From positions 7,348,272-7,412,271 of the forward strand of contig CP073041.1 of NCBI GenBank assembly GCA_025370055.1: a stretch of 64,000 nucleotides of DNA, in the 5' to 3' direction. A program made the position numbers and the translations under genes. A model generated the notes under the pieces. The model did no database searches, was not told the origin of the DNA, and was given only the letters and a program-made list of their open reading frames with translations. Shown here piece by piece: positions 36,942-45,588 of this stretch. Position 1 is the stretch's first letter, and every line of letters starts with the position of its first letter. This DNA comes from Woronichinia naegeliana WA131 (GTDB lineage: Bacteria > Cyanobacteriota > Cyanobacteriia > Cyanobacteriales > Microcystaceae).

Positions 36942-38483
36942 ATGAGACCTAAAAATTTAGGTCGCCACTTTTGGCTATGCTGGTTCCTGGCATTGTTGAC
37001 TATTTTTATTCTTAACCTTTCAACTTTGACACTATCTCCAACCGTTTGGATGGATGAAGTACAAATTGTTGATTACGGGAGAACAATTTTTGACCCAAGT
37101 ACGGACTGGTCAATTACTTGGCTGGTCTCAGAAAATAGACCTCTAATTTCTGTTCTCTACCTAGGAAATCTTCTACAAAATCTTACTTATCAAATTTTCA
37201 GATCACCCCTTGGCCCCCGGTTAGCATCCAGTTTTGGCGCAATATTTGCCGCGACCGTTTGCGTCGGTTTTCTTCTTTCCCTTAAAACTCCCAAGTGGGT
37301 AGCCTTTGTTTTAGGTCTAGTCTTATTTCTAGATCCCATCTTTGTCTCGAGCTATCGAGGTGCCCGCGTTGATTGTTGGGCGATAGGCTTATGTTTTCTT
37401 ACCTGTTGGTTAATCAGACATCAAACAAATTCACTCGAATCCAGTTCAAGCATCACAAAGCCTCCTTTCTTCATTACAGGATTGTGCATATCTGCCATGT
37501 TGTTCACTTGGCCAACAGCGATATTCTTAACTCCACTCATTGCTACAGAATTCGTTCATTTTTATTATCTAAGTCAAAAAAGCAAAAATCGAACTGCCTT
37601 TGAGATTTTTCCTCTCGATCCCAGCATCACTTTGCTATTGGCTGGCTTTACCCTGGGACTAGTCGCAATTTCATTACCCGTTTTATCAGAACTTGTCTCC
37701 GGCATTAAAACAATTTTAGCCTTTAGCAAATCAGATTCAATAGTTACTAACTTTGCAGACAAGGTTAAGTCTGCTCCTAGGCAGTTTCTAACCTCTCTTT
37801 CCCTTAGTCCTTTTCTCCTTTTGGGAGGAATCACTACTGCTTTAATTTTAACGTCCCGATACAAGCAAAAAAGCTTTGTGACCCTTCTCGTACTTGGATT
37901 GATTATCTTTTCCAGCCCTTACGGAAATCGTTTCGTCTATTTAATCCCATATTTAATTGTAGTAATTGCCTTATTGTTTGTTGAAGATTCTAGCGTACAA
38001 CGAAGGATAATAATATATTGGCTCAAAAGACTATTTCTTGTAGCACTATTAATCTGGTCAATCACTATTTCCTTGGGTGTCAGAAATATAGTCGCACTCA
38101 CCCAGGTTGAAGGAAGAAACCCTGAGCGTATTCTTGAGTTTGCCGAAGCCGTAATTGGCGAGGGAGACCACAAAGTCCTTATCCCTTACGAGCTATACTA
38201 TGCTGGGCGAGACTTGGGATGGAAAGTTTATAATTTCTTTGGCTATATTCAGTCCCCTTCTGACAGTGATTATAAAAAATTCTTGTCACAAATGGATTAC
38301 ATAATAACTACGGACAGGTCGGACAATAATAATCACTTCAGAAATGAATTCACATTCAAAGGTGAACTCAACTCTCTCGTAGAAAATAAACAGAATAAGT
38401 TTTTCTTTGGTGGCCGCCCATTTCCAGTTTATTACGTTTATGAAAATTCTATGAAAAATAAAATTGATAGCAAGTCTCGATGA
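36942..38483 (+). CDS. GT-C membrane glycosyltransferase (ArnT/GT39-like)
   Basis: A roughly 513-aa membrane protein with about ten to twelve hydrophobic helices. An acidic motif in the first periplasmic loop, WMDEVQIVDYGR, fits the catalytic DE pair of GT-C enzymes that use polyprenyl-phosphate sugars. A soluble C-terminal part follows. I chose ATG 36942; ATG 36927 is possible. The start overlaps the end of the aminotransferase gene. It is the expected final transferase of the GT2-flippase module. Confidence 0.78.
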   Translation: MRPKNLGRHFWLCWFLALLTIFILNLSTLTLSPTVWMDEVQIVDYGRTIFDPSTDWSITWLVSENRPLISVLYLGNLLQNLTYQIFRSPLGPRLASSFGAIFAATVCVGFLLSLKTPKWVAFVLGLVLFLDPIFVSSYRGARVDCWAIGLCFLTCWLIRHQTNSLESSSSITKPPFFITGLCISAMLFTWPTAIFLTPLIATEFVHFYYLSQKSKNRTAFEIFPLDPSITLLLAGFTLGLVAISLPVLSELVSGIKTILAFSKSDSIVTNFADKVKSAPRQFLTSLSLSPFLLLGGITTALILTSRYKQKSFVTLLVLGLIIFSSPYGNRFVYLIPYLIVVIALLFVEDSSVQRRIIIYWLKRLFLVALLIWSITISLGVRNIVALTQVEGRNPERILEFAEAVIGEGDHKVLIPYELYYAGRDLGWKVYNFFGYIQSPSDSDYKKFLSQMDYIITTDRSDNNNHFRNEFTFKGELNSLVENKQNKFFFGGRPFPVYYVYENSMKNKIDSKSR

Positions 38484-38645
38484 AATCTTACGTTTTCCAT
38501 GTTTAATTTAGCGGGTCTATCGAAAAGAATGCCGAGCATCAGCCCGATTAGCCTAGCTAAACTAAAACCATGGCAAGCTTTCTCGCCCTTCTGCCCCGTT
38601 CCCTAACCACCTTCCTTTATGCCGTTGCGGCCCTCCTGAGATTTT

Positions 38646-38963
38646 ATGGCAACCTCGACACCACCCCAATCCCCCGAATCCCCCTCACCATCATCCAATG
38701 AAGCTTCCTGGTGTTCTGTTTTGGGACAGAGGCTCTCCTGGTTAATCTCGGCCTTGAGTGGAACGCTGGAAATCGAAGCCGAAACCGAGAGATTGAAGCA
38801 AGAGAACGTGAGATTAAACGCGATGATTTTGCAAACGAGAAAAGAGAAAGGGCAGATCGAGAAAGAGAACGAGCGGCTCGCCGAGCTAGAATCCAAAATC
38901 GATTCACTGTTCTCCAAATACGGTATCACCTCGAACCTAGTGAACAAACCCAAGCAGCCTTAA
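38646..38963 (+). CDS. Small coiled-coil protein (frame uncertain)
   Basis: A 105-aa frame starts with a Ser/Pro-rich stretch, then a predicted coiled coil (EIEAETERLKQENVRLNAMI onward). A second plus frame over the same bases (38711-39001) is also open and charged, ending in TQAALKDFLAFLEEYVK, and is preceded by a 43-codon frame from 38570. Only one is likely to be the gene, or a frameshift joins them. I favour 38646 for its heptad pattern. No family recognised. Confidence 0.35.
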   Translation: MATSTPPQSPESPSPSSNEASWCSVLGQRLSWLISALSGTLEIEAETERLKQENVRLNAMILQTRKEKGQIEKENERLAELESKIDSLFSKYGITSNLVNKPKQP

Positions 38964-39037
38964 AAGACTTTCTTGCTTTCCTCGAAGAGTATGTTAAGTA
39001 AGAACCAAAACTTTTGAATCTGTAGCTTTTTTGATTG

Positions 39038-39811
39038 ATGATGAATTCCCTAAGCCTTGCCCCCCCACTACCCGTACTTGAAAGCTTAACATTGCCAGGT
39101 CAAGATCAACTCCCCTGTGATGATGGTGAACCAATGGAAACCCAACGCCACAAATTACAAATGGACTTATTGATTGAAGCCTTGGATTCCTGGTTAGAAG
39201 GTAGGGAAGACGGCTATGTGGGCGGTAATATGTTTATTTATTTCAGCCAGGCTCAAATTAAAAACCAAGACTTTAAGGGGCCAGATTTTTTTGCAGTGAC
39301 AGGTGTTTCCAAAAAGGAACGAAAATCTTGGGTTGTCTGGGAAGAAGAAAAAGCACCGGATGTTATTATTGAACTTCTTTCAGAGAGTACCGCTAATCAG
39401 GATAAAACGGTTAAAAAGGAGATTTATCAAAATAAAATGCGGGTCAGTGAATATTTTTGGTATGACCCTTTTGATTCAGAGGATTTTGCTGGCTTTACCC
39501 TCAATAATGGGATTTACCAATCCCTCCCTTTTAATGAGCAAGGCTGGTTGGTGAGTCAATGTTTGGGATTAACTCTGGTTCGTTGGCCAGGAAAATATCG
39601 AGGGGTGGAAGCGATCTGGCTACGCTGGGCTACCTTGGATGGCGAGGTTCTATCCACAGGTCAAGAGTTAGCTCAAAAAGCTCAACAACAAGCAGCATTA
39701 GCCCAACAACAAGCAGCATTAGCTCAGGAACAAGTAACATTAGCTCAACAACGCTCTGACAAGTTAGCGACTAAGTTGAGAGAAATGGGCATTAATCCTG
39801 ACGAAATTTAG
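39038..39811 (+). CDS. Uma2 family putative endonuclease with C-terminal coiled coil
   Basis: A roughly 257-aa Uma2/DUF820 protein. The nuclease-like core includes FKGPDFFAVTGV, KAPDVIIELLSEST and VSEYFWYDPF, the PD-(D/E)XK pattern of the family. The tail contains heptads QQQAALA, QQQAALA, QEQVTLA and ends DKLATKLREMGINPDEI, a common Uma2 ending. ATG 39038 or 39041 is the start. Function is unproven. Confidence 0.83.
   Translation: MMNSLSLAPPLPVLESLTLPGQDQLPCDDGEPMETQRHKLQMDLLIEALDSWLEGREDGYVGGNMFIYFSQAQIKNQDFKGPDFFAVTGVSKKERKSWVVWEEEKAPDVIIELLSESTANQDKTVKKEIYQNKMRVSEYFWYDPFDSEDFAGFTLNNGIYQSLPFNEQGWLVSQCLGLTLVRWPGKYRGVEAIWLRWATLDGEVLSTGQELAQKAQQQAALAQQQAALAQEQVTLAQQRSDKLATKLREMGINPDEI
39683..39745 (+). 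repeat. Three 21-bp tandem units encoding a 7-aa coiled-coil repeat
   Basis: Units at 39683-39703, 39704-39724 and 39725-39745 (the first two differ by one base) encode QQQAALA, QQQAALA, QEQVTLA inside the Uma2 gene. Copy number can vary without changing frame. Confidence 0.88.
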
Positions 39812-39865
39812 TTTGAATGCGCTAATTCAAAGAGATAAAAGCGCGATCGCCCTTTAACCAAAATA

Positions 39866-40216
39866 ATGCCCTACCCTACACCACTATTGGATAAAGCTAT
39901 AGCGAATCGTCGTCAGCAGAACGAACAACAACGTTTAATCATGATTGAACAGGTTATTAGGTGGTTAGAATCTAAGGCTCAAAATTATGGCATTCCACAA
40001 GCCTATTTGTTTGGCTCTGTAGTTCGCCCCTATGGTTTTGGTCGTTACTCTGATATTGATCTTGCCGTAGAGATGATTGACCCCAACTATTTTTTTCAAG
40101 CCATGGCTAAATTGTCAGAGCGAGTTGGGCGGGATGTTGATCTCGTTGAACTTTCTAAATGCTCTTTCGGCGATCGCATCCGTCAACAGGGTCTGTTATG
40201 GAAACCCCAGGTTTAG
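39866..40216 (+). CDS. mntA: MNT-type minimal nucleotidyltransferase (antitoxin, MntA-like)
   Basis: A 116-aa minimal nucleotidyltransferase. The catalytic motif is FGSVVRPYGFGRYSDIDLAV, the G-S-x9-D-x-D pattern. Members paired with a HEPN protein act as antitoxins that modify the toxin by nucleotide transfer. The HEPN gene overlaps its 3' end, which supports this. Preceded by a HIP1 site and a noncoding gap of about 50 nt. Confidence 0.8.
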   Translation: MPYPTPLLDKAIANRRQQNEQQRLIMIEQVIRWLESKAQNYGIPQAYLFGSVVRPYGFGRYSDIDLAVEMIDPNYFFQAMAKLSERVGRDVDLVELSKCSFGDRIRQQGLLWKPQV

Positions 40217-40659
40217 CTTTATTAGCAGCAGATCTAGCCGCTCAACGAGTCACTATTGATCGTGTATTTGCCCTTCTTCTAGATCGTTCTCAAAATCTAT
40301 CTCCTGATAATCCAGAAAAAGCTGAAAGTGTTGCCTATCAACTGCACAATTTCTATGGTGCCATTGAAGAGTTACTCAAGATTGTTGCCATCTATTTTGA
40401 AAACAATATCTCAGATTCATCTCAATGGCATAGTTTATTACCCAAGCGAATGATGCAACCTATTCAAGAAATTAGACCCGCCTTACTTTCTCTAGAAAGC
40501 CATGACAAATTAAATGAATTACGCGCTTTTCGACACTTTTTCCGTCATGCCTATGGTATAACTTTAGATTTTTATCAACTTCAGAGTAATGTCAATAGAG
40601 CTATTCAACTAAAGCCTCAGTTAGATCAGGATATTGAAAGTTTTTTACAAAAATTGTAA
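40198..40659 (+). CDS. hepT: HEPN-domain toxin (HepT-like)
   Basis: A roughly 153-aa HEPN protein. The R-x4-H RNase motif is visible in FRHFFRHAYG (residues near 117-126), within a four-helix bundle pattern (YQLHNFYGAIEELLKIVA). I place the start at ATG 40198, overlapping the MNT gene by 19 nt; a longer frame from 40159 is less likely. With the MNT gene it forms a type VII toxin-antitoxin pair. Confidence 0.78.
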   Translation: METPGLALLAADLAAQRVTIDRVFALLLDRSQNLSPDNPEKAESVAYQLHNFYGAIEELLKIVAIYFENNISDSSQWHSLLPKRMMQPIQEIRPALLSLESHDKLNELRAFRHFFRHAYGITLDFYQLQSNVNRAIQLKPQLDQDIESFLQKL

Positions 40660-40690
40660 TTAATAAAAATTCTAATCTTAGACAATTAAA

Positions 40691-41479
40691 ATGAATCTCA
40701 ATCAAATCACTCCCTTAATATTAACTTACAATGAAGCACCAAATATTCAACGAACATTAAAAAATTTGACGTGGGCAAAACAAATTGTTGTTATTGATAG
40801 TTTTAGTACTGACAAAACCATAGAAATCCTAAAAAACTTTAAGCAAGTTAGCATATTTCAAAGACAGTTTGACTCCCATGCTAGCCAGTGGAATTATGGA
40901 TTAAATCAAATCAAGTCTGATTGGGTTCTTTCCCTTGATGCAGATTATGTAATAACAACTACTCTTATTAATGAGATTGAATCTCTAGCTCCAATAAATA
41001 ATACGGATGGATATTTTATTCCTTTTAAATACTGTATTTTTGGCAAACCACTTCGAGCAACAATTCTCCCTCCTAGACTAGCTTTATTTAGACAAAAAAA
41101 TGCCAAATATATTGATGATGGACATACCCAACTACTAAAAATTACGGGTTCCTCATCCAGTTTATCTTGTCACATTTATCATGACGATCGCAAACCATTA
41201 AGTCGCTGGCTTTGGGCCCAAGATCGTTACATGATCCTAGAGACCCAAAAGTTACTAAACACACCTAATTCAGAACTAAGTATTGGTGATAAAATTAGAA
41301 AATTCAAAATTCTCTCTCCTTTTGTTGTGTTTTTGTACTGCCTGCTTCTGAGAAAAGGTATTTTGGATGGATGGGAAGGCTGGTACTATGCGATGCAACG
41401 TATGTTAGCGGAAACTTTACTCGTTATTCATTTGATAGAAGCTGAAAAGCTTAGCGATAAACCTCAACCTTTGGAGTGA
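40691..41479 (+). CDS. GT2 glycosyltransferase (WaaE/KdtX-like)
   Basis: A 262-aa GT-A enzyme. PLILTYNEAPNIQRTLKNL and IVVIDSFSTDKTIEI match the WaaE/KdtX group of lipopolysaccharide beta-1,4-glucosyltransferases, and LSLDADYVI carries the DxD. A C-terminal hydrophobic stretch (FVVFLYCLLLRKG) may touch the membrane. The stop overlaps the galE start. Role in core or O-chain synthesis is inferred. Confidence 0.85.
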   Translation: MNLNQITPLILTYNEAPNIQRTLKNLTWAKQIVVIDSFSTDKTIEILKNFKQVSIFQRQFDSHASQWNYGLNQIKSDWVLSLDADYVITTTLINEIESLAPINNTDGYFIPFKYCIFGKPLRATILPPRLALFRQKNAKYIDDGHTQLLKITGSSSSLSCHIYHDDRKPLSRWLWAQDRYMILETQKLLNTPNSELSIGDKIRKFKILSPFVVFLYCLLLRKGILDGWEGWYYAMQRMLAETLLVIHLIEAEKLSDKPQPLE

Positions 41480-42492
41480 TTTTTGTGGCTAATCTAAAAC
41501 AAAGTCCTTATATTTTGGTAACTGGTGGAGCTGGTTATATTGGTTCCCATACTGTTTTAGCTCTGAAAGAAAAGGGTTATTCTGTCATTGTTTTAGATAA
41601 TTTAATTTATGGACACCAAGACTTAGTAAATAATGTTCTGGCGGTTCCTTTCATACAAGGTGACATTAGCGATCGCGCTTTACTGGATAACCTTTTCGCT
41701 ACCTATAACATTAATGCCGTTATCCATTTTGCAGCCTATGCCTATGTAGGTGAATCGGTTGAAGATCCTAGCAAATATTATAGAAATAATGTGGTGGGTA
41801 CATTAACGCTCCTCGAAGCTATGTTAGCCGCAAATATCAAAAAATTTGTTTTCTCCTCTACCTGCGCTACCTATGGGGTTCCAACGGTTTTACCCATCCC
41901 GGAAACCCATGCTCAAAACCCCATTAATCCCTATGGGTCAAGTAAGTTAATGGTGGAGGGAATGCTTCAGGCTTTTGATAAAGCCTATGATTTAAAGTCA
42001 GTTATTTTTCGTTACTTTAATGCGGCTGGAGCCGATCCAAATGGTCGCTTAGGCGAAGATCATCAGCCCGAAACCCATTTAATTCCCCTCACTTTGCTCA
42101 CTGCTTTAGGGCAACGCTCAACCATTAATATCTATGGAACCGATTATGCCACTCCTGATGGAACTTGCATTCGAGACTATATTCATGTTCATGATTTAGC
42201 GATCGCTCACATATTGGGATTAGAATATTTACTAAATAACGAAGAAAGTGAAATTTTTAATCTCGGTAATGGCAATGGTTTTTCTGTGAAGGAAGTGATT
42301 GAAACGGCTCGTCAAATTACTCAAAAACCGATTACAGCCATTGAATCACCTCGACGAGAAGGCGATCCCCCTGTTTTAGTAGGCAGTGGTGAAAAAGCCC
42401 GAAAATATTTGGGATGGCAACCGCAATATACTAGCCTAAGCGACATTATTTCCCCTGCTTGGCAATGGCACCAAATTCGGCACTCATTCTAA
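41476..42492 (+). CDS. galE: UDP-glucose 4-epimerase
   Basis: A 338-aa GalE interconverting UDP-glucose and UDP-galactose. It shows VTGGAGYIGSHTVLALKEKG, the FAAYAYVGES segment, the catalytic NPYGSSKLMVE, RYFNAAGADPNG and the GTCIRDYIHVHDL motif, all GalE hallmarks. The start is GTG 41476 overlapping the previous stop, or GTG 41485. It provides UDP-Gal for this or other polysaccharides. Confidence 0.95.
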   Translation: MIFVANLKQSPYILVTGGAGYIGSHTVLALKEKGYSVIVLDNLIYGHQDLVNNVLAVPFIQGDISDRALLDNLFATYNINAVIHFAAYAYVGESVEDPSKYYRNNVVGTLTLLEAMLAANIKKFVFSSTCATYGVPTVLPIPETHAQNPINPYGSSKLMVEGMLQAFDKAYDLKSVIFRYFNAAGADPNGRLGEDHQPETHLIPLTLLTALGQRSTINIYGTDYATPDGTCIRDYIHVHDLAIAHILGLEYLLNNEESEIFNLGNGNGFSVKEVIETARQITQKPITAIESPRREGDPPVLVGSGEKARKYLGWQPQYTSLSDIISPAWQWHQIRHSF

Positions 42493-42568
42493 TGGTATTA
42501 AAACTATAGTTTGTTTTAAATTTTTATTGTTTTACCCTATTTTTACAACGATTTCCTAACCCTCTAAA

Positions 42569-43114
42569 ATGTACCTTGATAACTATAGGACAGATGACTA
42601 TCATCCCGGTGCTTCTAATTTCAAACAAATACTTTGGTTTTTTATTGGCGATTTTTTAGTTCAAACGCCACTTATTCCTCTGGCCCGGTTTAAAGTTTTT
42701 ATTCTGCGCTTATTTGGTGCACAAATCGGTCAAGGAGTAAATATTAAGCCCCAGGTCAAAATTAAATTTCCTTGGCGTTTAATCATCAAGGACTATGTTT
42801 GGTTAGGAGAAAAATGTTGGATTGATAACTTAGCTCCCGTCACCATTGAAAGTCATGTCTGTATTTCCCAGGCAGTCTATCTCTGTACTGGCAATCATGA
42901 TTGGAGCGATCGCAATTTTAAATTAATAACCAAAGAAATTTATATAGAAGAAGGTAGCTGGATTGGAGCCTCTGCCATTATCGCTCCCGGAGTCAGAGTC
43001 GGCAAAGGAGCAGTTCTCACCTTGGGTTCGGTGGCTGTCAACACATTAACCCCGATGACAATTTATACTGGTAATCCTGCTCAACCAGTAAAAATACGCA
43101 AGCTCATCCAGTAG
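42569..43114 (+). CDS. wcaF: WcaF-like colanic-acid-type acetyltransferase
   Basis: A 181-aa hexapeptide acetyltransferase. It has VKIKFPWRLIIKDYVWLGEKC, YLCTGNHDWSDRNF and GSWIGASAIIAPGV, which are strongly WcaF-like, and the C-terminal YTGNPAQPVKIRK. It probably acetylates a sugar of an exopolysaccharide. It starts about 76 nt after galE. The symbol denotes family similarity. Confidence 0.87.
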   Translation: MYLDNYRTDDYHPGASNFKQILWFFIGDFLVQTPLIPLARFKVFILRLFGAQIGQGVNIKPQVKIKFPWRLIIKDYVWLGEKCWIDNLAPVTIESHVCISQAVYLCTGNHDWSDRNFKLITKEIYIEEGSWIGASAIIAPGVRVGKGAVLTLGSVAVNTLTPMTIYTGNPAQPVKIRKLIQ

Positions 43115-43395
43115 TGCGTTGCAACTACTTTGCGGAGATTCTGATGAAATCCCTATCATTTCCTTGATAATTCAGTATAATCACGGATGATGTTTACTAG
43201 CATGAGACCGTATTATGCTTTAATTAACGTTTATTAAAGTTTGGATCTTAAAAATCTTAATGGATAGCTGCTTTTAAGTATCCGTAAATTCTCTTTTACA
43301 AAAACATTAAGTAGCACCTCTAAAGTACCTAATTGACTAAATCAAGAAATATAGCCTTGATCTGATTTTAGTCCTATTTAAATAGAGACAAAGTA
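43115..43395. other. Gene-free interval
   Basis: 281 bases between the wcaF-like gene and the next GT4 gene. I see no gene or RNA. A GAG-type ribosome site sits just before ATG 43396. Confidence 0.5.
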
Positions 43396-44754
43396 ATGAT
43401 ACACAAAAAGTTCGCTGGGATGCCTCCTTACCTATCAAGTGATATTACCTGTTTTGGTGGTGGTGATTCAAGTGATAGTCGGATAAAAATCAATGAGGTG
43501 GAATGTTTGAGAAAAAATCTGTTTAATTTATCTATCATAACCGAGTTTTTCCCGCCTGACTATGCTGCAACTGGACAATTGATCGAGGAATTAGCAACAC
43601 AATTAGAGCAGCAAAATATAAAAATAGAGGTTTTTACAGGTCAACCCAACTACGCTTTTTCAATCTCTCAGGCTGAAGCTTTAGAACAGCGTGGTAATAT
43701 GCGGGTTCAGCGATCGCGCTCTACTCAAGTTTGGTCTAGACGAATTCGCGGTAAAACCTTGAATGGCGTTCTTTTTACCGTGCGAGCTTTTTTACACATC
43801 ATTAAAAATATTCGTCGCCACGATTTGTTTCTCTTGACATCTGCTCCCCCCTTTCTTCAAATTGCGGGCTATCTTGCCAATCGACTTTGTTTTGGCAAAG
43901 TTTCCTATCTTTGCTTAATCTATGATCTCTATCCAGATATTGCCGTTAATTTAGGCGTAGTTGCTGAAGATCATTGGATCGTGAAGATTTGGCAATCTAT
44001 CAATCGTCAAATTTGGAAGCAAGCCAAAGGAATCATTGTACTCAGTGCAGGGATGAAAGAACGAGTATCATCTCTCTGTCCAGAAGTTGCTGATAAGATC
44101 TCTGTCATTCATAGCTGGAGCGATCCTGAAGCAATTGTTCCTATGGAGAAAAAGGATAATTGGTTTGCCCAAAAGCATGATCTGGCCAGTAAATTTACGG
44201 TTCTCTATTCAGGAAATATGGGACGATGCCATGATCTAGGTACGATTATGGAGACTGCCAAACAACTACAATCTGAGCCTATCCAATTTGTTTTTATTGG
44301 TGGTGGACCCAAACTAGATAGTGTGGTGGAAACTGTTAACCAATGGCAACTTACCAATTGTCTTTTCTTGCCTTATCAAGATAAAGAAGTGTTGCCTTAT
44401 TCTTTAACAGCCTGTGATCTCTCTTTAGTCAGTGTCGATGTCGGACTAGATAGTTTAGTTGCTCCGAGTAAACTTTATTCTGCATTGGCAGCAGGAAGAC
44501 CTGTTGCTGTTATTTGTTCAGAACAATCCTATTTACGACAGTTAATTGCCAAGGGAAAATGTGGTATCAGCGTTAACAATGGAGATAGTCAAGGTCTGAC
44601 AGACTTTATCCGTTGGCTTGCTCACAATCCAGAATCCGCAGCGGAAATGGAGCAAGCTTCCCGTCACTATTTGGAGTCCTGTTTTACGCCTAAAATTATT
44701 GCAGAAGAATATCTTCAGGTTCTGATAAAATCTCTCGACCGGGACAAGAACTAA
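43396..44754 (+). CDS. GT4 glycosyltransferase (WcaI-like)
   Basis: A 452-aa GT-B enzyme of the colanic acid WcaI type. Features: ITEFFPPDYAATGQLIEELA, SAPPFLQIAGYLA, LIYDLYPDIAVNLGV, the donor segment LYSGNMGRCHDLGTI and APSKLYSALAAGRPVAV. The first roughly 45 residues (MIHKKFAGMPPYLSSDIT...) are an unusual extension. An internal GTG near 43498 could be the true start. It closes the polysaccharide locus. Confidence 0.85.
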   Translation: MIHKKFAGMPPYLSSDITCFGGGDSSDSRIKINEVECLRKNLFNLSIITEFFPPDYAATGQLIEELATQLEQQNIKIEVFTGQPNYAFSISQAEALEQRGNMRVQRSRSTQVWSRRIRGKTLNGVLFTVRAFLHIIKNIRRHDLFLLTSAPPFLQIAGYLANRLCFGKVSYLCLIYDLYPDIAVNLGVVAEDHWIVKIWQSINRQIWKQAKGIIVLSAGMKERVSSLCPEVADKISVIHSWSDPEAIVPMEKKDNWFAQKHDLASKFTVLYSGNMGRCHDLGTIMETAKQLQSEPIQFVFIGGGPKLDSVVETVNQWQLTNCLFLPYQDKEVLPYSLTACDLSLVSVDVGLDSLVAPSKLYSALAAGRPVAVICSEQSYLRQLIAKGKCGISVNNGDSQGLTDFIRWLAHNPESAAEMEQASRHYLESCFTPKIIAEEYLQVLIKSLDRDKN

Positions 44755-44868
44755 CTAGCCCAAGGTGGGTATCTAAAAATGATGACTCATCTTCTTTCTG
44801 GTTTAATTATGGTAATTCCTACCATTATGGAATTGACAATTAACTTTCTGGTCATCAGGTGACAGCCC

Positions 44869-45585
44869 TTAGAGGCAAGGGACTTTGGGACGAGCTAGAA
44901 CAACTATAATTCGGTCTAAATCTAATTCGGATAAATGATCAATGGCCCAGTTAGCCTGTCGCTGCATAAAGTGATAAGGATAGGTATGGGCAACCCCAAC
45001 AACCGACATTCCAGCTTGTTTGGCGACTTGAATACCCACGGGTGTATCCTCTATCGCTAAACATTGTGATGGTTCTAACTGTAATGTCGAGTCTGAGCGA
45101 TTCAGTTGCTCAAGGGCGAATAGATAACCATCAGGTTGGGGTTTGCTGGTTGCGATATCATCTCCGGCAACGATGACAGAGAAATAGGTTTGCAGTTCTG
45201 CTTTTTCAAGAATATTGATGACCTCAGAACGAATCGCTCCGGTCACTAAACCGATCGCTAGACGATAAAGTTGAATCTGATCCAGAAGTTTCCTAATCCC
45301 TGGATAGAGAGGAAGGATATCTAATGTTTCGATTTTGGCTCGGTAGAGTTGTGCTTTTTTCTGAATTAAGCGGGTCAGATAGTCTTCGGTCATGGTTCGC
45401 CCCCGATAGCTTAACAATTCCCGCAAACAGACGCGATCGCTTTTTCCTAAGCAAAATTGGTAGTATTCTACGGTAGAAATGGGACGTAAATTTTCCCCAA
45501 CAATGAGGTCGTTAGTAATCTCTCGATGAATCGATTCATCATTAATCACAACCCCGTTAAAGTCAAATAATATGGCCTTTAGCAT
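44869..45585 (-). CDS. HAD-superfamily phosphatase (beta-phosphoglucomutase-like)
   Basis: A 238-aa HAD hydrolase. Motif I is DFNGVV (second catalytic residue Asn rather than the common Asp), motif II is VTGAIRSE, motif III is TSKPQPDGYL and motif IV is AIEDTPVG. The cap domain fits subclass I, as in beta-phosphoglucomutase or phosphoglycolate phosphatase. The Asn in motif I may reduce or change activity. It lies 3 nt after panD, so in the same transcript. Confidence 0.86.
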   Translation of the reverse strand: MLKAILFDFNGVVINDESIHREITNDLIVGENLRPISTVEYYQFCLGKSDRVCLRELLSYRGRTMTEDYLTRLIQKKAQLYRAKIETLDILPLYPGIRKLLDQIQLYRLAIGLVTGAIRSEVINILEKAELQTYFSVIVAGDDIATSKPQPDGYLFALEQLNRSDSTLQLEPSQCLAIEDTPVGIQVAKQAGMSVVGVAHTYPYHFMQRQANWAIDHLSELDLDRIIVVLARPKVPCL

Positions 45586-45588
45586 CTT

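Larger units (their letters stand above)
34649..36952 (+). pseudogene. WecE-like sugar aminotransferase gene split by an IS5-family element
   Basis: A DegT-family PLP aminotransferase similar to WecE (dTDP-4-amino-4,6-dideoxygalactose transaminase). Block one (34649-35473) holds LTHSCTSALE, EDAAQGMMA and the PLP lysine in SFHETKN. Block two (36614-36952) gives LEKAGKLHRPIIPDDC and HYVPLHSSPAG. Removing the IS and one TA leaves 387 codons plus stop in frame (EPLLEKAG at the joint). Disrupted here; it would have made an amino sugar for the neighbouring module. Confidence 0.9.
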
